Assembly (NCBI GenBank): GCA_963777485.1
Contig: CAVZQP010000002.1
Span: 496,001 to 560,000, forward strand
Direction: 5' to 3'
Source: Bog-473 sp963777485
Lineage (GTDB): Bacteria > Actinomycetota > Acidimicrobiia > Acidimicrobiales > RAAP-2
DNA length: 64,000 bases
A program made the translations under genes and the position numbers. Positions 55,882 through 64,000 of the stretch are shown here, in pieces. The notes beneath the pieces are model-generated. The model searched no databases and was not told the DNA's origin. It saw only the letters and a list, made by a program, of their open reading frames with translations. Position 1 is the stretch's first letter, and each line of letters starts with the position of its first letter.

Positions 55882-56637
55882 ATGAAGCCCGCGGCGGGTG
55901 TCGTCGCGGGACGGATCGCCCGCAGGCCGTTCGTGGTCGTGGGTCTCCTCGGAGTGGTGGCACTGGTCTGTTCGGGCTGTGCCGGCGGAGCTCAGCATCT
56001 CGGCGAAAAGCCGGTGGATCACCACGCTGTGGCCCGGGTGAAGACCACGCCGGCGACGTCGACGCAGCCGTCGCCCACGACGACGACCACGACAGCGCCC
56101 GCCGTCAAGGCCAACGCGAGCAGGCTCACTCCTGCGATTCAGCCGGGGCCGGCGCCCGTGCCGGCGCCCGCCACCACGACGACGACAATTGACCCGTTCC
56201 CACCGGCGTGCGTGTGGAGCAACTTCGTCACGAGGGTCAGCACGGATCAAGGCACCTATTCGACCGGACAACCCGTCCAGATAGCGCTCGCGTTCGAGAA
56301 CACGGGACCGGCGTGCACGGTCAATCAGACCGGCTATGCCTGTCCGGTCGTCAACATCGACAACGCATCGGGAGCATTGGTGTGGTCGAGCGCGGCACCG
56401 GCCTCGGCGGGATGCCCGTCGACCTTCACCGGACCGACCGTGCTGGCGGCGAACTGGTCACAGAGCTTCTCGATCACCTGGGGGCAGGACTCGTGCACGC
56501 CAGGACAGACGCAGGCGTGTCCCGGCTCGCAGGTTCCGGCGGGTCAGTACGAGATCACCGGGCAGAGCGGTGGTGGCTCCAGCCAGATTCCGGCGGGCCC
56601 GGCGGCGACGGTGAACCTCACCGCGGGGAACCCGTAG
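55882..56637 (+). CDS. Secreted or lipid-anchored protein with BsuPI-like beta-sandwich domain
   Basis: About 251 aa from ATG 55882 (TTG 55873 possible). The signal segment is PFVVVGLLGVVALVCSGCAGG, whose Cys could be lipidated although the lipobox is imperfect. A Thr/Pro/Ala-rich linker (TTPATSTQPSPTTTTTTAPA) leads to a beta domain: VSTDQGTYSTGQPVQIALAF, ENTGPACTVNQTGYACPVV and VPAGQYEITGQSGGG, with four or more Cys likely in disulfides. The pattern (Y-x-x-G-Q-x-V ... G-x-Y) resembles BsuPI-type domains. Probably extracellular; function unknown. It is first of a run of three plus-strand exported proteins. Confidence 0.65.
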   Translation: MKPAAGVVAGRIARRPFVVVGLLGVVALVCSGCAGGAQHLGEKPVDHHAVARVKTTPATSTQPSPTTTTTTAPAVKANASRLTPAIQPGPAPVPAPATTTTTIDPFPPACVWSNFVTRVSTDQGTYSTGQPVQIALAFENTGPACTVNQTGYACPVVNIDNASGALVWSSAAPASAGCPSTFTGPTVLAANWSQSFSITWGQDSCTPGQTQACPGSQVPAGQYEITGQSGGGSSQIPAGPAATVNLTAGNP

Positions 56638-56725
56638 CGCCTAAATCGCGGGCAGAATCTGTGACTGAGGTTTCTAGGTCTGTTGGCGAACCGTTGAGGC
56701 ACCCCACGGCCTAGCTGGGGGCGGT

Positions 56726-58105
56726 ATGAGCGAGGAACAGTCAGAGTTCATCAGCGCCGGGCAGTTCTACGTCCTCGGCAAATGGACCGGTGGGTACGGC
56801 GTCTGGGCAAAGACGCCAGATGGGCGTCTCGGTGAGGCCCCGGTTGCCACTTTCCCTTCTTCGCCGGACGGCGAAGCTCAGGCATGGGAGCAGTTCTCTC
56901 GATTGGAAATGCAAACGGGGAGGACCCGTGTCGAAAATCCTCCCACGCCGCCTGCCGGTACCGAGGTTCCGGTTCAACCGCCGGCCGGCGACCGCAAGTG
57001 GTATTCACCTCGTTGGTGGTGGGTCTTTCCTATCGCCGCACTGCTCGCCGCAGGTGTGGGAATCGGATTGTTATCGACCAACTCCGCGTCCAACCCGACA
57101 CCACAGTCACGCAGCTCTTCGAATTCAACAGCGTCAACTCAACCGGCCGTCGGAACGGGGTCACTTGCGGATCTTTCCAGCGAAGTTATCTTCATTCAGT
57201 GGAATCAAAGCGGAGATTCATTCTCGGGAACTGCGCAGGACGATTCGGTCACTGGGAACCCTCCGGATCAGACGCTCTCGTCACAGACACTCAATGTCAC
57301 CGGACAATTGAATGGATCGAGCATCAGCCTGAGCTTCAATAGCGGTGACCAGGAGTTCGGAACGATCGAGTTCGGTCATTTCACCCTCAATTTTCCGCAA
57401 CAAGACGGCACGCTCGCTCCCGTGACATTTCACGCCGCCTCATCCAACGAGTTCAACGCAGACGTGGGCACTCTTCACTCGGAGATCTCTCAGGACAACC
57501 AGACCGCCGCCAATCAACAGGCAATCGCAAGACAAGAGGCCGTGATCAACGGCGATATCAAATCGGTAAATGGCGACATCTCCGGTCTTACGAATGCGAC
57601 TCTTTCGTCGGACCTTGATCCACTCAGTGGAGATGTCCAAAGGACACAGTCAGATCTCGCCGCAACAGCGTCACAGGCGCAGACTGCTGAAGGTGAGAGT
57701 GGTAGCCAGACGCAATGCTATGACGCCGGCACGGCTGACTACGACGCCGGGACAGTCGCGTACGACGCGGGTACAGTCGAATACGACACGCACAGTGTTG
57801 AATCCGATGTTCAATCACTGCGGTCGGCGATATCGGCGATCGGATCAGACTTCCAGAAGTTGCACAGCGACGAGCAGGCGCTTCCTACGTATCATCCCAA
57901 CGCACCCAATCAGGGCGCCGTGGATCAAGCGATCGCCACAGCGCAACAGGTGATTGGATCCGCGGTATCCACAACCAACGGCGCAGTCGCAACAGTTAAC
58001 GGCTATGTCACTTCGGCGTATCAGGATGCAAACGCAGCCCTGCAGAGTGGAAGCAACTGCGGCGCCGGTTCTACAACCCCCACTTCGGTCCCGCAGATCC
58101 AGTAG
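56726..58105 (+). CDS. Single-pass membrane protein with extracellular coiled coil and YDAGT repeats
   Basis: 459 aa. The cytoplasmic N-terminus (about 90 aa) contains FYVLGKWTGGYGVWAKTPDG. A transmembrane helix (WWVFPIAALLAAGVGIGLL) is followed by a Ser/Asn-rich linker, a beta-rich domain (SGDSFSGTAQDDSV, FGTIEFGHFTLNFPQQDG), a long helical region with Asp/Gln heptads, then tandem heptapeptides TADYDAGTVAYDAGTVEYDT (about residues 330-353) and another coil with isolated Cys (SGSNCGAG). No family recognised. It has a good ATG and follows the previous gene by 88 bp. Confidence 0.7.
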   Translation: MSEEQSEFISAGQFYVLGKWTGGYGVWAKTPDGRLGEAPVATFPSSPDGEAQAWEQFSRLEMQTGRTRVENPPTPPAGTEVPVQPPAGDRKWYSPRWWWVFPIAALLAAGVGIGLLSTNSASNPTPQSRSSSNSTASTQPAVGTGSLADLSSEVIFIQWNQSGDSFSGTAQDDSVTGNPPDQTLSSQTLNVTGQLNGSSISLSFNSGDQEFGTIEFGHFTLNFPQQDGTLAPVTFHAASSNEFNADVGTLHSEISQDNQTAANQQAIARQEAVINGDIKSVNGDISGLTNATLSSDLDPLSGDVQRTQSDLAATASQAQTAEGESGSQTQCYDAGTADYDAGTVAYDAGTVEYDTHSVESDVQSLRSAISAIGSDFQKLHSDEQALPTYHPNAPNQGAVDQAIATAQQVIGSAVSTTNGAVATVNGYVTSAYQDANAALQSGSNCGAGSTTPTSVPQIQ

Positions 58106-58253
58106 ATGAGCTGTGGCATTGGTGCGTGACGCGAAGGGCTTGAGATCTGCCGGCTGCCGCTTCCGGCGGGTTCGGCGGTTCGGGAAATGGATTTCTGCAA
58201 ATTCATTTTTTCGTTAGGCTTCGCTCCGAGCATCAGATGCGGCGGGAGGTCAG

Positions 58254-59108
58254 ATGATCAAACGGCTCGGCTGGACCTTCATCTTGATCGCGTCCGCCGT
58301 CGTACCCACCTTTCTCGTTGCGTACCTGCCTCCGAATGGACTCGCAGGTGCCGAAAAGACCGGCGTCAGTTGCTTTCACATCGCCAATGGCTCAACGGGA
58401 TTTGCGCCAGGGTCAGGACTGAGCGTGACACAGATCGATGCAACCTCTGCCGTCCTCGAGATCACCTATGTGAAGTCCCTTCTGTGCCCGTTACCCGGAT
58501 ACATCCGCTACTACTGGGGCCCCACGTACTACGACGACCAAAAGGCCGACGACGTCATTCTGACGACCGGATACGAGGGCTTCCCCGTCTATTCAACCGG
58601 CGGCGATTACGTCACCAAGAAGGTGACGATGACCGACATCGGGACCACGGCGCACCGGAGCATCGGCTACGAGGTCCGACCGGACACCGAAATTCACGTC
58701 GTCGTCAAGCTCGGGTATGCAGGAAGTACGTATCTGGTCCGAATCGGCTTTCACACGCCCCGGGACCCGGCAAAGAATGTGACGCTCACGCTCGACCGGG
58801 TGACCAAGGATTCCATCACGGTGACGCCCAAGTTGACGGCCTCTCCGTTTGGAGTCAACACGGTCGGTGTCGACGTCAAGAAGGCCGCATCGGGTGACTG
58901 GACGGGCAGCTTCGAGACCCAACGTTGCGACGCCGCGCAATGTAATTCGGTGCACGCGGTCACGATCACGAACGAATCAAGGTCAGAGACGGGGTATCCG
59001 ATCGTCCGGCTCGAGCCCAATACGACCTACACCCTCCGATTGGCTGTCGATAACTACTACAGCCGTCTCACCTTCTCGGAGCCACTGACTGTCACGACGG
59101 CAAAGTGA
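58254..59108 (+). CDS. Secreted fibronectin-type-III-like protein
   Basis: 284 aa exported protein. The signal peptide is WTFILIASAVVPTFLVAYLP. Beta-strand-rich repeats follow; the C-terminal part (VTKDSITVTPKLTASPFGVN, then YPIVRLEPNTTYTLRLAVDN) has the fibronectin-III hallmark Leu-x-Pro-x-T-x-Y. Three or four Cys (VSCFHIANG, SLLCPLPGYIR, RCDAAQCNS) may form disulfides. Likely cell-surface or extracellular; function unknown. Confidence 0.7.
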   Translation: MIKRLGWTFILIASAVVPTFLVAYLPPNGLAGAEKTGVSCFHIANGSTGFAPGSGLSVTQIDATSAVLEITYVKSLLCPLPGYIRYYWGPTYYDDQKADDVILTTGYEGFPVYSTGGDYVTKKVTMTDIGTTAHRSIGYEVRPDTEIHVVVKLGYAGSTYLVRIGFHTPRDPAKNVTLTLDRVTKDSITVTPKLTASPFGVNTVGVDVKKAASGDWTGSFETQRCDAAQCNSVHAVTITNESRSETGYPIVRLEPNTTYTLRLAVDNYYSRLTFSEPLTVTTAK

Positions 59109-59217
59109 GGGCTGCGCCGGTTCCGGCGGTTCCGGGGCGGCGGCTGCGCCCGGACCACTCAGGACCAGTACAGCTACGGTCCCCCGATCTGTCACGGCCA
59201 CACGGCACACTGTCCTG

Positions 59218-61113
59218 ATGGCGACCGCTGCGACCAGGCCGAAGGGTGCGTACTTCGCAAAGTCGTGCCCCGAGCGGGTGCAGCTCGACGTGTTGCAGCC
59301 GTGCGAGCCGCTTCCCGACCCGCCCTTCCTCCAGAAGCTGTTCCGGGCCGGCGACGTGCACGAGGACGAGACGCTCGGCGGGGTCTTCGACGACGTGGAG
59401 GGGGCCGTCGTCATCGAGGCCGACGACCCCGACGCACGGGAGTGGCACACCCGGCAGGCGATCGCGCAGGGGGCCCGGCTGGTCGCGGGTGGGCGGCTGC
59501 CGGTGGATTTCGACGCGCATCGAGTCGGCGAGCCGGACCTGCTGGTGACGTGCGGCCAGGGGTACCTGCCCGTCGACGTGAAGTCGCACAAGTCTCTGGA
59601 GCCGTCGCGGCCGGACCGGACCGGCGGCGGGTCCGCGTTGATCTCCGAGGTTGCGTTGCCGTACTTCGAGAGCGCCCGGGTCGACGTCGATTTCATGGCT
59701 CGCCGGAACGTCGGGGATCTGCTGCAGCTGGCTCACTACCGCCGGCTGTTGGAGTCGGCCGGTTGGGCGTCGACGGGCCTCGGGCGCAACGTCGGCGGCA
59801 TCTGCGGGTCCGAGGGAGTCATCGTCTGGTACGACCTGGACGCGCCGGTTCTGGAGCCGCCGGAGCACCTCGCGGTGGCCGCGCTGCCGCGTCGGATCAG
59901 CGCGATGGAGCGCTATGACCTCGAGTTCGCGTTGCGGCTTGAGGTGTCCCGGGCGGCGGAGTCGCACCTGGACGATGCGTCGGTGGCGCTGTTGGCCGAG
60001 CCGATCGTGTGTCGGGATTGTGCGATGTGCCGCTGGCGCGAATGGTGCGGCTCCCAACTCGAGGCGGTGGCGGATCTGAGCCTGGTGTCGGGTGTCGGCG
60101 TGGCGCGGCGGCGGCTGTACACGGACCACGGTGTCGGCGACCTGTACGACTTGGCCGGACTCGACTGGACCACCGCGGAGTTGGTCCGGCGCGGGGTCGA
60201 TCTGAGCGACCTGTCGGACCGGACGCACGAGGTGGCGGGTCCGACGCCGCTGGTTTCCGTGATTCCCAAGCGCAAGAAGCAGCTCGAGGACCTGGCGGCG
60301 CTCGGTTTCGTCACGGTGGGCGACCTGGCCCGGTTGGACGGGCGGACATTCGTGGTGTGCGCGGACGGTGGTGGGACGGGCGTGGCCGGGCAGATCGAGC
60401 TGGCCCGGGCGCGTGTCGGTGAGTTGGCCGCGTACCGGCGCCGGGACGTCGTCTCGGTGGAGGTGCCCCGGGCCGACATCGAGGTCGACGTGGACATGGA
60501 GAGCACCAACGACGGCTGCTACCTGTGGGGTGCGTTGGGGACGGACCGGCGGGAGGCGGGTGCGGTGCCGCAGTATGTGTCGCTCGCGACATGGGACGCC
60601 GACATCGAGGAGGGCGAGCTCGTCGCCTTCGAGAAGTTCTGGTCGTGGTTCCAGGGGGTTCGTGCGCGTGCCGCGACGGAAGGTGCGTCGTTCCGCGCCT
60701 ACTGCTACAGCAGGAGCGCGGAGGAGGGCCAGATGAAGCGGCTCGCCGACCGGCTGGGCGTGCGCGACGAGGTCGACGCCTTCTTGGGTTCCGACGAGTG
60801 GGTCGACCTGCTGGAGGTCGTGCGGGGACAACTGGTCACCGGCCGCAGCATGGGCTTGAAGGAGACGGCGCCCTTGGCCGGCTTTGCCTGGCGGTTCGAC
60901 GACGCCGGTGGGACGCTGGCGATGGTCAAGTACGACGAAGCGGTCGACATGGAGGCGGATTCGGCGAGCCGGACCGCGGCGGCGCAGTGGATCCTCGACT
61001 ACAACGAGGACGACGTCCGGGCCACGGCCGCGTTGCGCGCGTGGCTCGACGGCGCGGCCCGGGTGTTGCCGTCGATCGCCTCGTGGGACGGGGAGGGCCG
61101 TTCCGCCGCTTGA
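59218..61113 (+). CDS. TM0106-family RecB-like nuclease with RNase H-like domain
   Basis: 631 aa. The N-terminal PD-(D/E)XK region contains DPDAREWHTRQAIAQGARLV, GEPDLLVTCGQGYLPVDVKS (the D...DVK catalytic motif) and QLAHYRRLLE. A Cys cluster CRDCAMCRWREWC probably binds iron-sulfur, as in Cas4/AddB. Helix-hairpin-helix-like repeats occupy the middle (LSLVSGVGVARRRLYTDHGV). The C-terminal RNase H-like DEDD exonuclease domain shows VDMESTNDGCYLWGALGTD and DYNEDDVRATAALR. The family is widespread in Actinobacteria; its role is presumed DNA repair or processing but is not established. Confidence 0.88.
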   Translation: MATAATRPKGAYFAKSCPERVQLDVLQPCEPLPDPPFLQKLFRAGDVHEDETLGGVFDDVEGAVVIEADDPDAREWHTRQAIAQGARLVAGGRLPVDFDAHRVGEPDLLVTCGQGYLPVDVKSHKSLEPSRPDRTGGGSALISEVALPYFESARVDVDFMARRNVGDLLQLAHYRRLLESAGWASTGLGRNVGGICGSEGVIVWYDLDAPVLEPPEHLAVAALPRRISAMERYDLEFALRLEVSRAAESHLDDASVALLAEPIVCRDCAMCRWREWCGSQLEAVADLSLVSGVGVARRRLYTDHGVGDLYDLAGLDWTTAELVRRGVDLSDLSDRTHEVAGPTPLVSVIPKRKKQLEDLAALGFVTVGDLARLDGRTFVVCADGGGTGVAGQIELARARVGELAAYRRRDVVSVEVPRADIEVDVDMESTNDGCYLWGALGTDRREAGAVPQYVSLATWDADIEEGELVAFEKFWSWFQGVRARAATEGASFRAYCYSRSAEEGQMKRLADRLGVRDEVDAFLGSDEWVDLLEVVRGQLVTGRSMGLKETAPLAGFAWRFDDAGGTLAMVKYDEAVDMEADSASRTAAAQWILDYNEDDVRATAALRAWLDGAARVLPSIASWDGEGRSAA

Positions 61114-61182
61114 GTCGTGGCTGGCGACCGGTCGGGCTCGGTCTCGCCGATCGTCATGACGCCATGAACGCAGCGCCGGGTG

Positions 61183-63774
61183 TCAGGCGCTGAGCGACTC
61201 TCCGGTGCCGAGCGTTTGGAGGTCGTGCGCCCCGAGCATCCACCGCGCCGCTTTGGCGTCGAGCGGACGCCCCAGGTGGTAGCCCTGGGCGTGGTCGCAG
61301 CCGAGCTGCCGGAGGCTCTCCAGCTGGCCTGCCGTCTCGACTCCCTCGGCGATCGTCTGGTAGCCGAGCGTCCGGGCCAGCTGGATGAGCGCCGCGGCCA
61401 TGCTGTGGCTGTCGTCGTCTCCCTGGCCGAGCATGTCGACGAAGGACTTGTCGACCTTCACGATGTCGACCGGCAGCCGGAGGAGGTGCAGGAAGGTCGA
61501 GTACCCCGTGCCGAAGTCGTCGAGGGCGATGCGGACACCGAGCTTGCGGAGCGCGGCGAGGTTCTGCAGCGTGGCCGCATCGTCTGTCAGCACTTCGCTC
61601 TCGGTGATCTCGAGGACCAGCGAGGTGGGGTCGAACTCGCATTCGTGGAGCGCGGCGGCGATCCGGTCCGACAAGAGCTCGTCGACGAGTTGGCCGGCCG
61701 AGAGGTTGACGCCGATCTCGAGGTCGGGACCGCAGATGCCCGCTTCCACCCACTCGCGAACCTGGCTGCACGCGGTGCGCATGACGCAGGCGTCGATCTC
61801 GCCGATCAGCCCGATTTCCGTCGCCAGCGGCACGAAGTGGCGAGGATCGACGAGGGCGCCCTCGGGGTGCGGCCAGCGCACCAGCGCCTCGAAGCCGACC
61901 ACCCGGTTGCTCTTCAGGTCCAATTGGGGCTGGTAGTACGCGATGAGGTCACCGCTGGAGATCGCAGCCCGGAGCTCTTCCTCCAGCTCGATGCGGGCGA
62001 GGACGAAGGTGTGCATCTGGGCGCGGTATACCTCGAAGCGGTCCTTCCCCCTCTTTTTCGCCTGGTACATCGCGATGTCGGCGTTGCGGAGCAGCTGCTC
62101 GCTCGTGATCCCCTCCTCGTCGAAGGCGATCCCGATGCTGCACGCGCCACTGAGGGTCTTGTTGCCCAAGCGGACTGGTAGCCGCATGGAATCGAGGATC
62201 TTCTGCGCGAGCTCTTCGGCAGCCTCCCGCGACGGCACGTCCTCGATGAGGACCGCAAATTCGTCACCACCGAGGCGCGCGGCCGTGTCGGACGGCTGCA
62301 GGATCTCCACGAGCGTCGTGGCAACCCGCCGGAGGAGCTGGTCCCCTTCGCCGTGCCCGAGGCTGTCGTTCACGGTCTTGAAGTCGTCGAGGTCGAGGAA
62401 CAGGACGGCGAGATGGGAGTCCTTGCGGATCATCCGGGTGAGTGCGTGCTCGAGGCGGTCCTGGAACAGCGCCTTGTTGGCCAACCTGGTCAGCGAGTCG
62501 TGGAAGGCGCGGTAGGCCAGCTCGTCCTCGAGGACCTTGCGATCGGTCACGTCCCGGAAGCTGTAGACGCGCCCGGCCACGTTTCCGTTGACGATTTGCG
62601 ACCTCGAGAAGCGCTCGATGACGCGTCCGTCCTTGAACTCGAGCAAGTCGAAGAACTCGTTCTCGGGGTCGAGATCGAGGTCCTCGATCCGGGACACGAA
62701 GTCCTGGGGACGGATCAGCTGGTCGAGGCAGAGGCGCAGGTTGCTCACGTCGTCGTGCCGGGCCACGGCGTCCTCGGGGAGGCCCCAGATGTCCGAGAAG
62801 CGGCGGTTGAAGTCGGTGATCCTGCCCTCGACGTCGATCACGAGTATCCCGTCGGCCGTGGAGTCGAGCGTCGCGGTCAGCCGCGACAGTGCCTCGCCGA
62901 CCTCCCTCTCGGCGGACACCTGCGCGGCGACGTCGTGCGCAGTGACGACGATCCCCTCGACGGTCGGGTCGTCCAGCAGGTTCACGAAGTTGAGCTCGAA
63001 GGGCACGCCGATGCCCTCGTGGTGTGTCAGGCCGACCCGGGCGATCACCGGAGAGATGGCCGTTGCGCCGTGCCGCGCCGCGGCGAGGGCCACGAGGAAT
63101 TCCGCGCGGTCACTCTCGGCGACGATCTCGGCGAGCGGCCGGCCTTCGAGAACCTCGGGGTCGAGCCCGAGGAGCCGGGTGATGGCGCCCGAGACGGACT
63201 CGAGGTTGCCTTCGCTCGACACCAGCATGATGATCGAGCCGGCGTTGTGCACGAGCGAACGGAAGGTGGCCTCACCGCGTCCGCTGGCCACTTCGAAACG
63301 GCGACGTTCGGTCAGGTCCCGCATGGACAGGAGAATCAGGTCTTCGCCGGACCACCGCGTGCTCGAGCCGATCAGCTCGATGAGCCGCCACCCCGACGCT
63401 GCCTTGACCCGGATCTCGATGGGCGAGCCGACCTCCTTGCCCTGCACGGTCCCGAGCGATCGCAGGACGAATTCGTGGTCGTCGGGGTGCACCAGGTCGA
63501 GGCCAGAACGCCCGACCCATTCTCCGAGCGATCGTCCGAAGATCCGTTCCGCGGCGAGGTTGCCCCACTTGATGGTCCCGCTGCCGTCGACCAGGACGAC
63601 CGCGTCGGGGAAATGCAAGAACGCGTCGGCCATCTCGTCGACCGGTGGGCTCTCCGAGGTCAGTGGAGGCTCGGACTGGTCGTTGCGGCGTCGCGCCAGA
63701 GGGCGGTCGGGCTGCCGTCTGGGGACGACGTCGGCCACCGCATCCGCGTCGCGTTGCAGCCGCTCCCTCAGCAT
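61183..63774 (-). CDS. PAS-GGDEF-EAL cyclic-di-GMP signalling protein
   Basis: 863 aa, cytoplasmic (no membrane helix). Three PAS sensor domains come first: about residues 45-160 with FPDAVVLVDGSGTIKWGN, 165-290 with LVHNAGSIIMLVSSEGNLES, and 300-420 with LDSTADGILVIDVEGRITDF. The diguanylate cyclase domain has an intact RLGGDEFAVL (near residue 500), and the phosphodiesterase domain has VVGFEALVRWPHPEGAL (EAL motif, near residue 620), ITESEVL and DDFGTGYSTFLHLLRLPVDI. Both active-site motifs look complete, so it may make and degrade c-di-GMP under PAS control. ATG 63774 is the first start; a later one could remove a short N-terminal stretch. Confidence 0.95.
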   Translation of the reverse strand: MLRERLQRDADAVADVVPRRQPDRPLARRRNDQSEPPLTSESPPVDEMADAFLHFPDAVVLVDGSGTIKWGNLAAERIFGRSLGEWVGRSGLDLVHPDDHEFVLRSLGTVQGKEVGSPIEIRVKAASGWRLIELIGSSTRWSGEDLILLSMRDLTERRRFEVASGRGEATFRSLVHNAGSIIMLVSSEGNLESVSGAITRLLGLDPEVLEGRPLAEIVAESDRAEFLVALAAARHGATAISPVIARVGLTHHEGIGVPFELNFVNLLDDPTVEGIVVTAHDVAAQVSAEREVGEALSRLTATLDSTADGILVIDVEGRITDFNRRFSDIWGLPEDAVARHDDVSNLRLCLDQLIRPQDFVSRIEDLDLDPENEFFDLLEFKDGRVIERFSRSQIVNGNVAGRVYSFRDVTDRKVLEDELAYRAFHDSLTRLANKALFQDRLEHALTRMIRKDSHLAVLFLDLDDFKTVNDSLGHGEGDQLLRRVATTLVEILQPSDTAARLGGDEFAVLIEDVPSREAAEELAQKILDSMRLPVRLGNKTLSGACSIGIAFDEEGITSEQLLRNADIAMYQAKKRGKDRFEVYRAQMHTFVLARIELEEELRAAISSGDLIAYYQPQLDLKSNRVVGFEALVRWPHPEGALVDPRHFVPLATEIGLIGEIDACVMRTACSQVREWVEAGICGPDLEIGVNLSAGQLVDELLSDRIAAALHECEFDPTSLVLEITESEVLTDDAATLQNLAALRKLGVRIALDDFGTGYSTFLHLLRLPVDIVKVDKSFVDMLGQGDDDSHSMAAALIQLARTLGYQTIAEGVETAGQLESLRQLGCDHAQGYHLGRPLDAKAARWMLGAHDLQTLGTGESLSA

Positions 63775-64000
63775 TGGGATTCCCCTCTAAGCCGACCTGT
63801 CTTCCTTATTGTCGGCTCGTTCACCGGGTTTCCCGGTTGCAATCCCGTTGCAATCTGAGGTTATGGGTGCGTAGGCCCTGGGGGTTTCCCGTTGGTCATC
63901 AGGGTTGCAGTCCGTGCCGGAGATCGCGTCGCCTCACGCGAGTTGGTGAGCACCGGTTCGGTTCCTAATCTGACCGGTCATGGCCGAGCCCGTCCCGTCG
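63775..64000. other. Right-edge intergenic region; possible gene start at the edge
   Basis: No complete gene. TTGCAATC is repeated at 63838-63845 and 63852-63859, close in form to the TGGCAATC arm-type sites of the island, but no att repeat or integrase is in view. ATG 63980 opens a plus-strand frame that runs off the edge and cannot be judged. Confidence 0.35.

Noticed and set aside
63838..63859. TTGCAATC repeats as arm-type sites of another element
   Set aside because: Only two copies, one base different from the island motif, with no att repeat, integrase or tRNA in view.
1..64000. CRISPR arrays or insertion sequences
   Set aside because: No regularly spaced repeats with unique spacers and no transposase with terminal inverted repeats were found by eye.

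Overview
The window looks like a high-GC actinobacterial chromosome, most likely from the class Acidimicrobiia. The main lineage hints are a secreted protein built from 'GGYW-VASDGGIF' repeats (31.5-32.7 kb), polyphosphate glucokinase, cytochrome P450, an MCE/sterol-style acyl-CoA gene set and several TM-plus-coiled-coil orphan proteins. No CRISPR array, rRNA or insertion sequence was seen. One tRNA (Arg, anticodon ACG) is present.

Layout. (1) 0-4.0 kb is host chromosome: a divergent DrrA-type ABC ATPase and TetR regulator with twin operators, then polyphosphate glucokinase overlapping a P450. (2) 4.07-37.0 kb is an integrated element of about 32.9 kb. It begins inside the anticodon loop of tRNA-Arg and ends at a 19-bp direct repeat of that tRNA segment. 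A tyrosine integrase lies at the left end and an excisionase-like gene at the right. Repeated TGGCAATC arm-type sites sit at both ends, and an 11-bp tandem repeat lies beside the excisionase gene. (3) 37.06-64 kb is intact host chromosome: alpha-galactosidase, amidohydrolase, a thiolase/OB-fold/carboxymuconolactone decarboxylase operon, acyl-CoA dehydrogenase, a DMFase-like protein, fatty-acid desaturase, cold-shock protein, a sigma factor, a DEAD-box helicase, secreted or membrane orphans, a TM0106-type nuclease and a PAS-GGDEF-EAL protein.

The cargo of the element is a defence island. Its core is a minus-strand, translationally coupled operon: a ~1,325-aa DruH-like protein, a ~1,860-aa DruE-type helicase with a DUF1998 C-terminus, and a RecB/Cas4-like PD-(D/E)XK nuclease. 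It runs convergently into a plus-strand pair: a MORC-like GHKL ATPase and a DUF4338 (DruA-like) protein. The two convergent sets overlap by 3 nt at their stop codons. The plus-strand pair is divergent from a small basic protein, and between them lie three perfect or near-perfect palindromes whose centres are exactly 11 bp apart. This combination (DruE + DruH-like + DUF4338 + GHKL + PD-(D/E)XK) is not one of the canonical Druantia layouts I know, and it is the best candidate for an undescribed system here. Other cargo: a TIR-like protein coupled to an Mrr-type nuclease, a RES/Xre toxin-antitoxin pair, a membrane eIF2B-like + HAD + GNAT operon, a voltage-gated K+ channel, a YunG-like pair, and an SF2 helicase.

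A major caveat: between about 4.86 and 31.1 kb most genes are broken by single-base indels, mainly +1 insertions, while the conserved motifs stay intact in the alternating frames. The flanking chromosome is nearly free of such breaks. This fits either uncorrected long-read errors in a low-coverage element or a recently decayed island. Coordinates for broken genes span the reconstructed whole gene.
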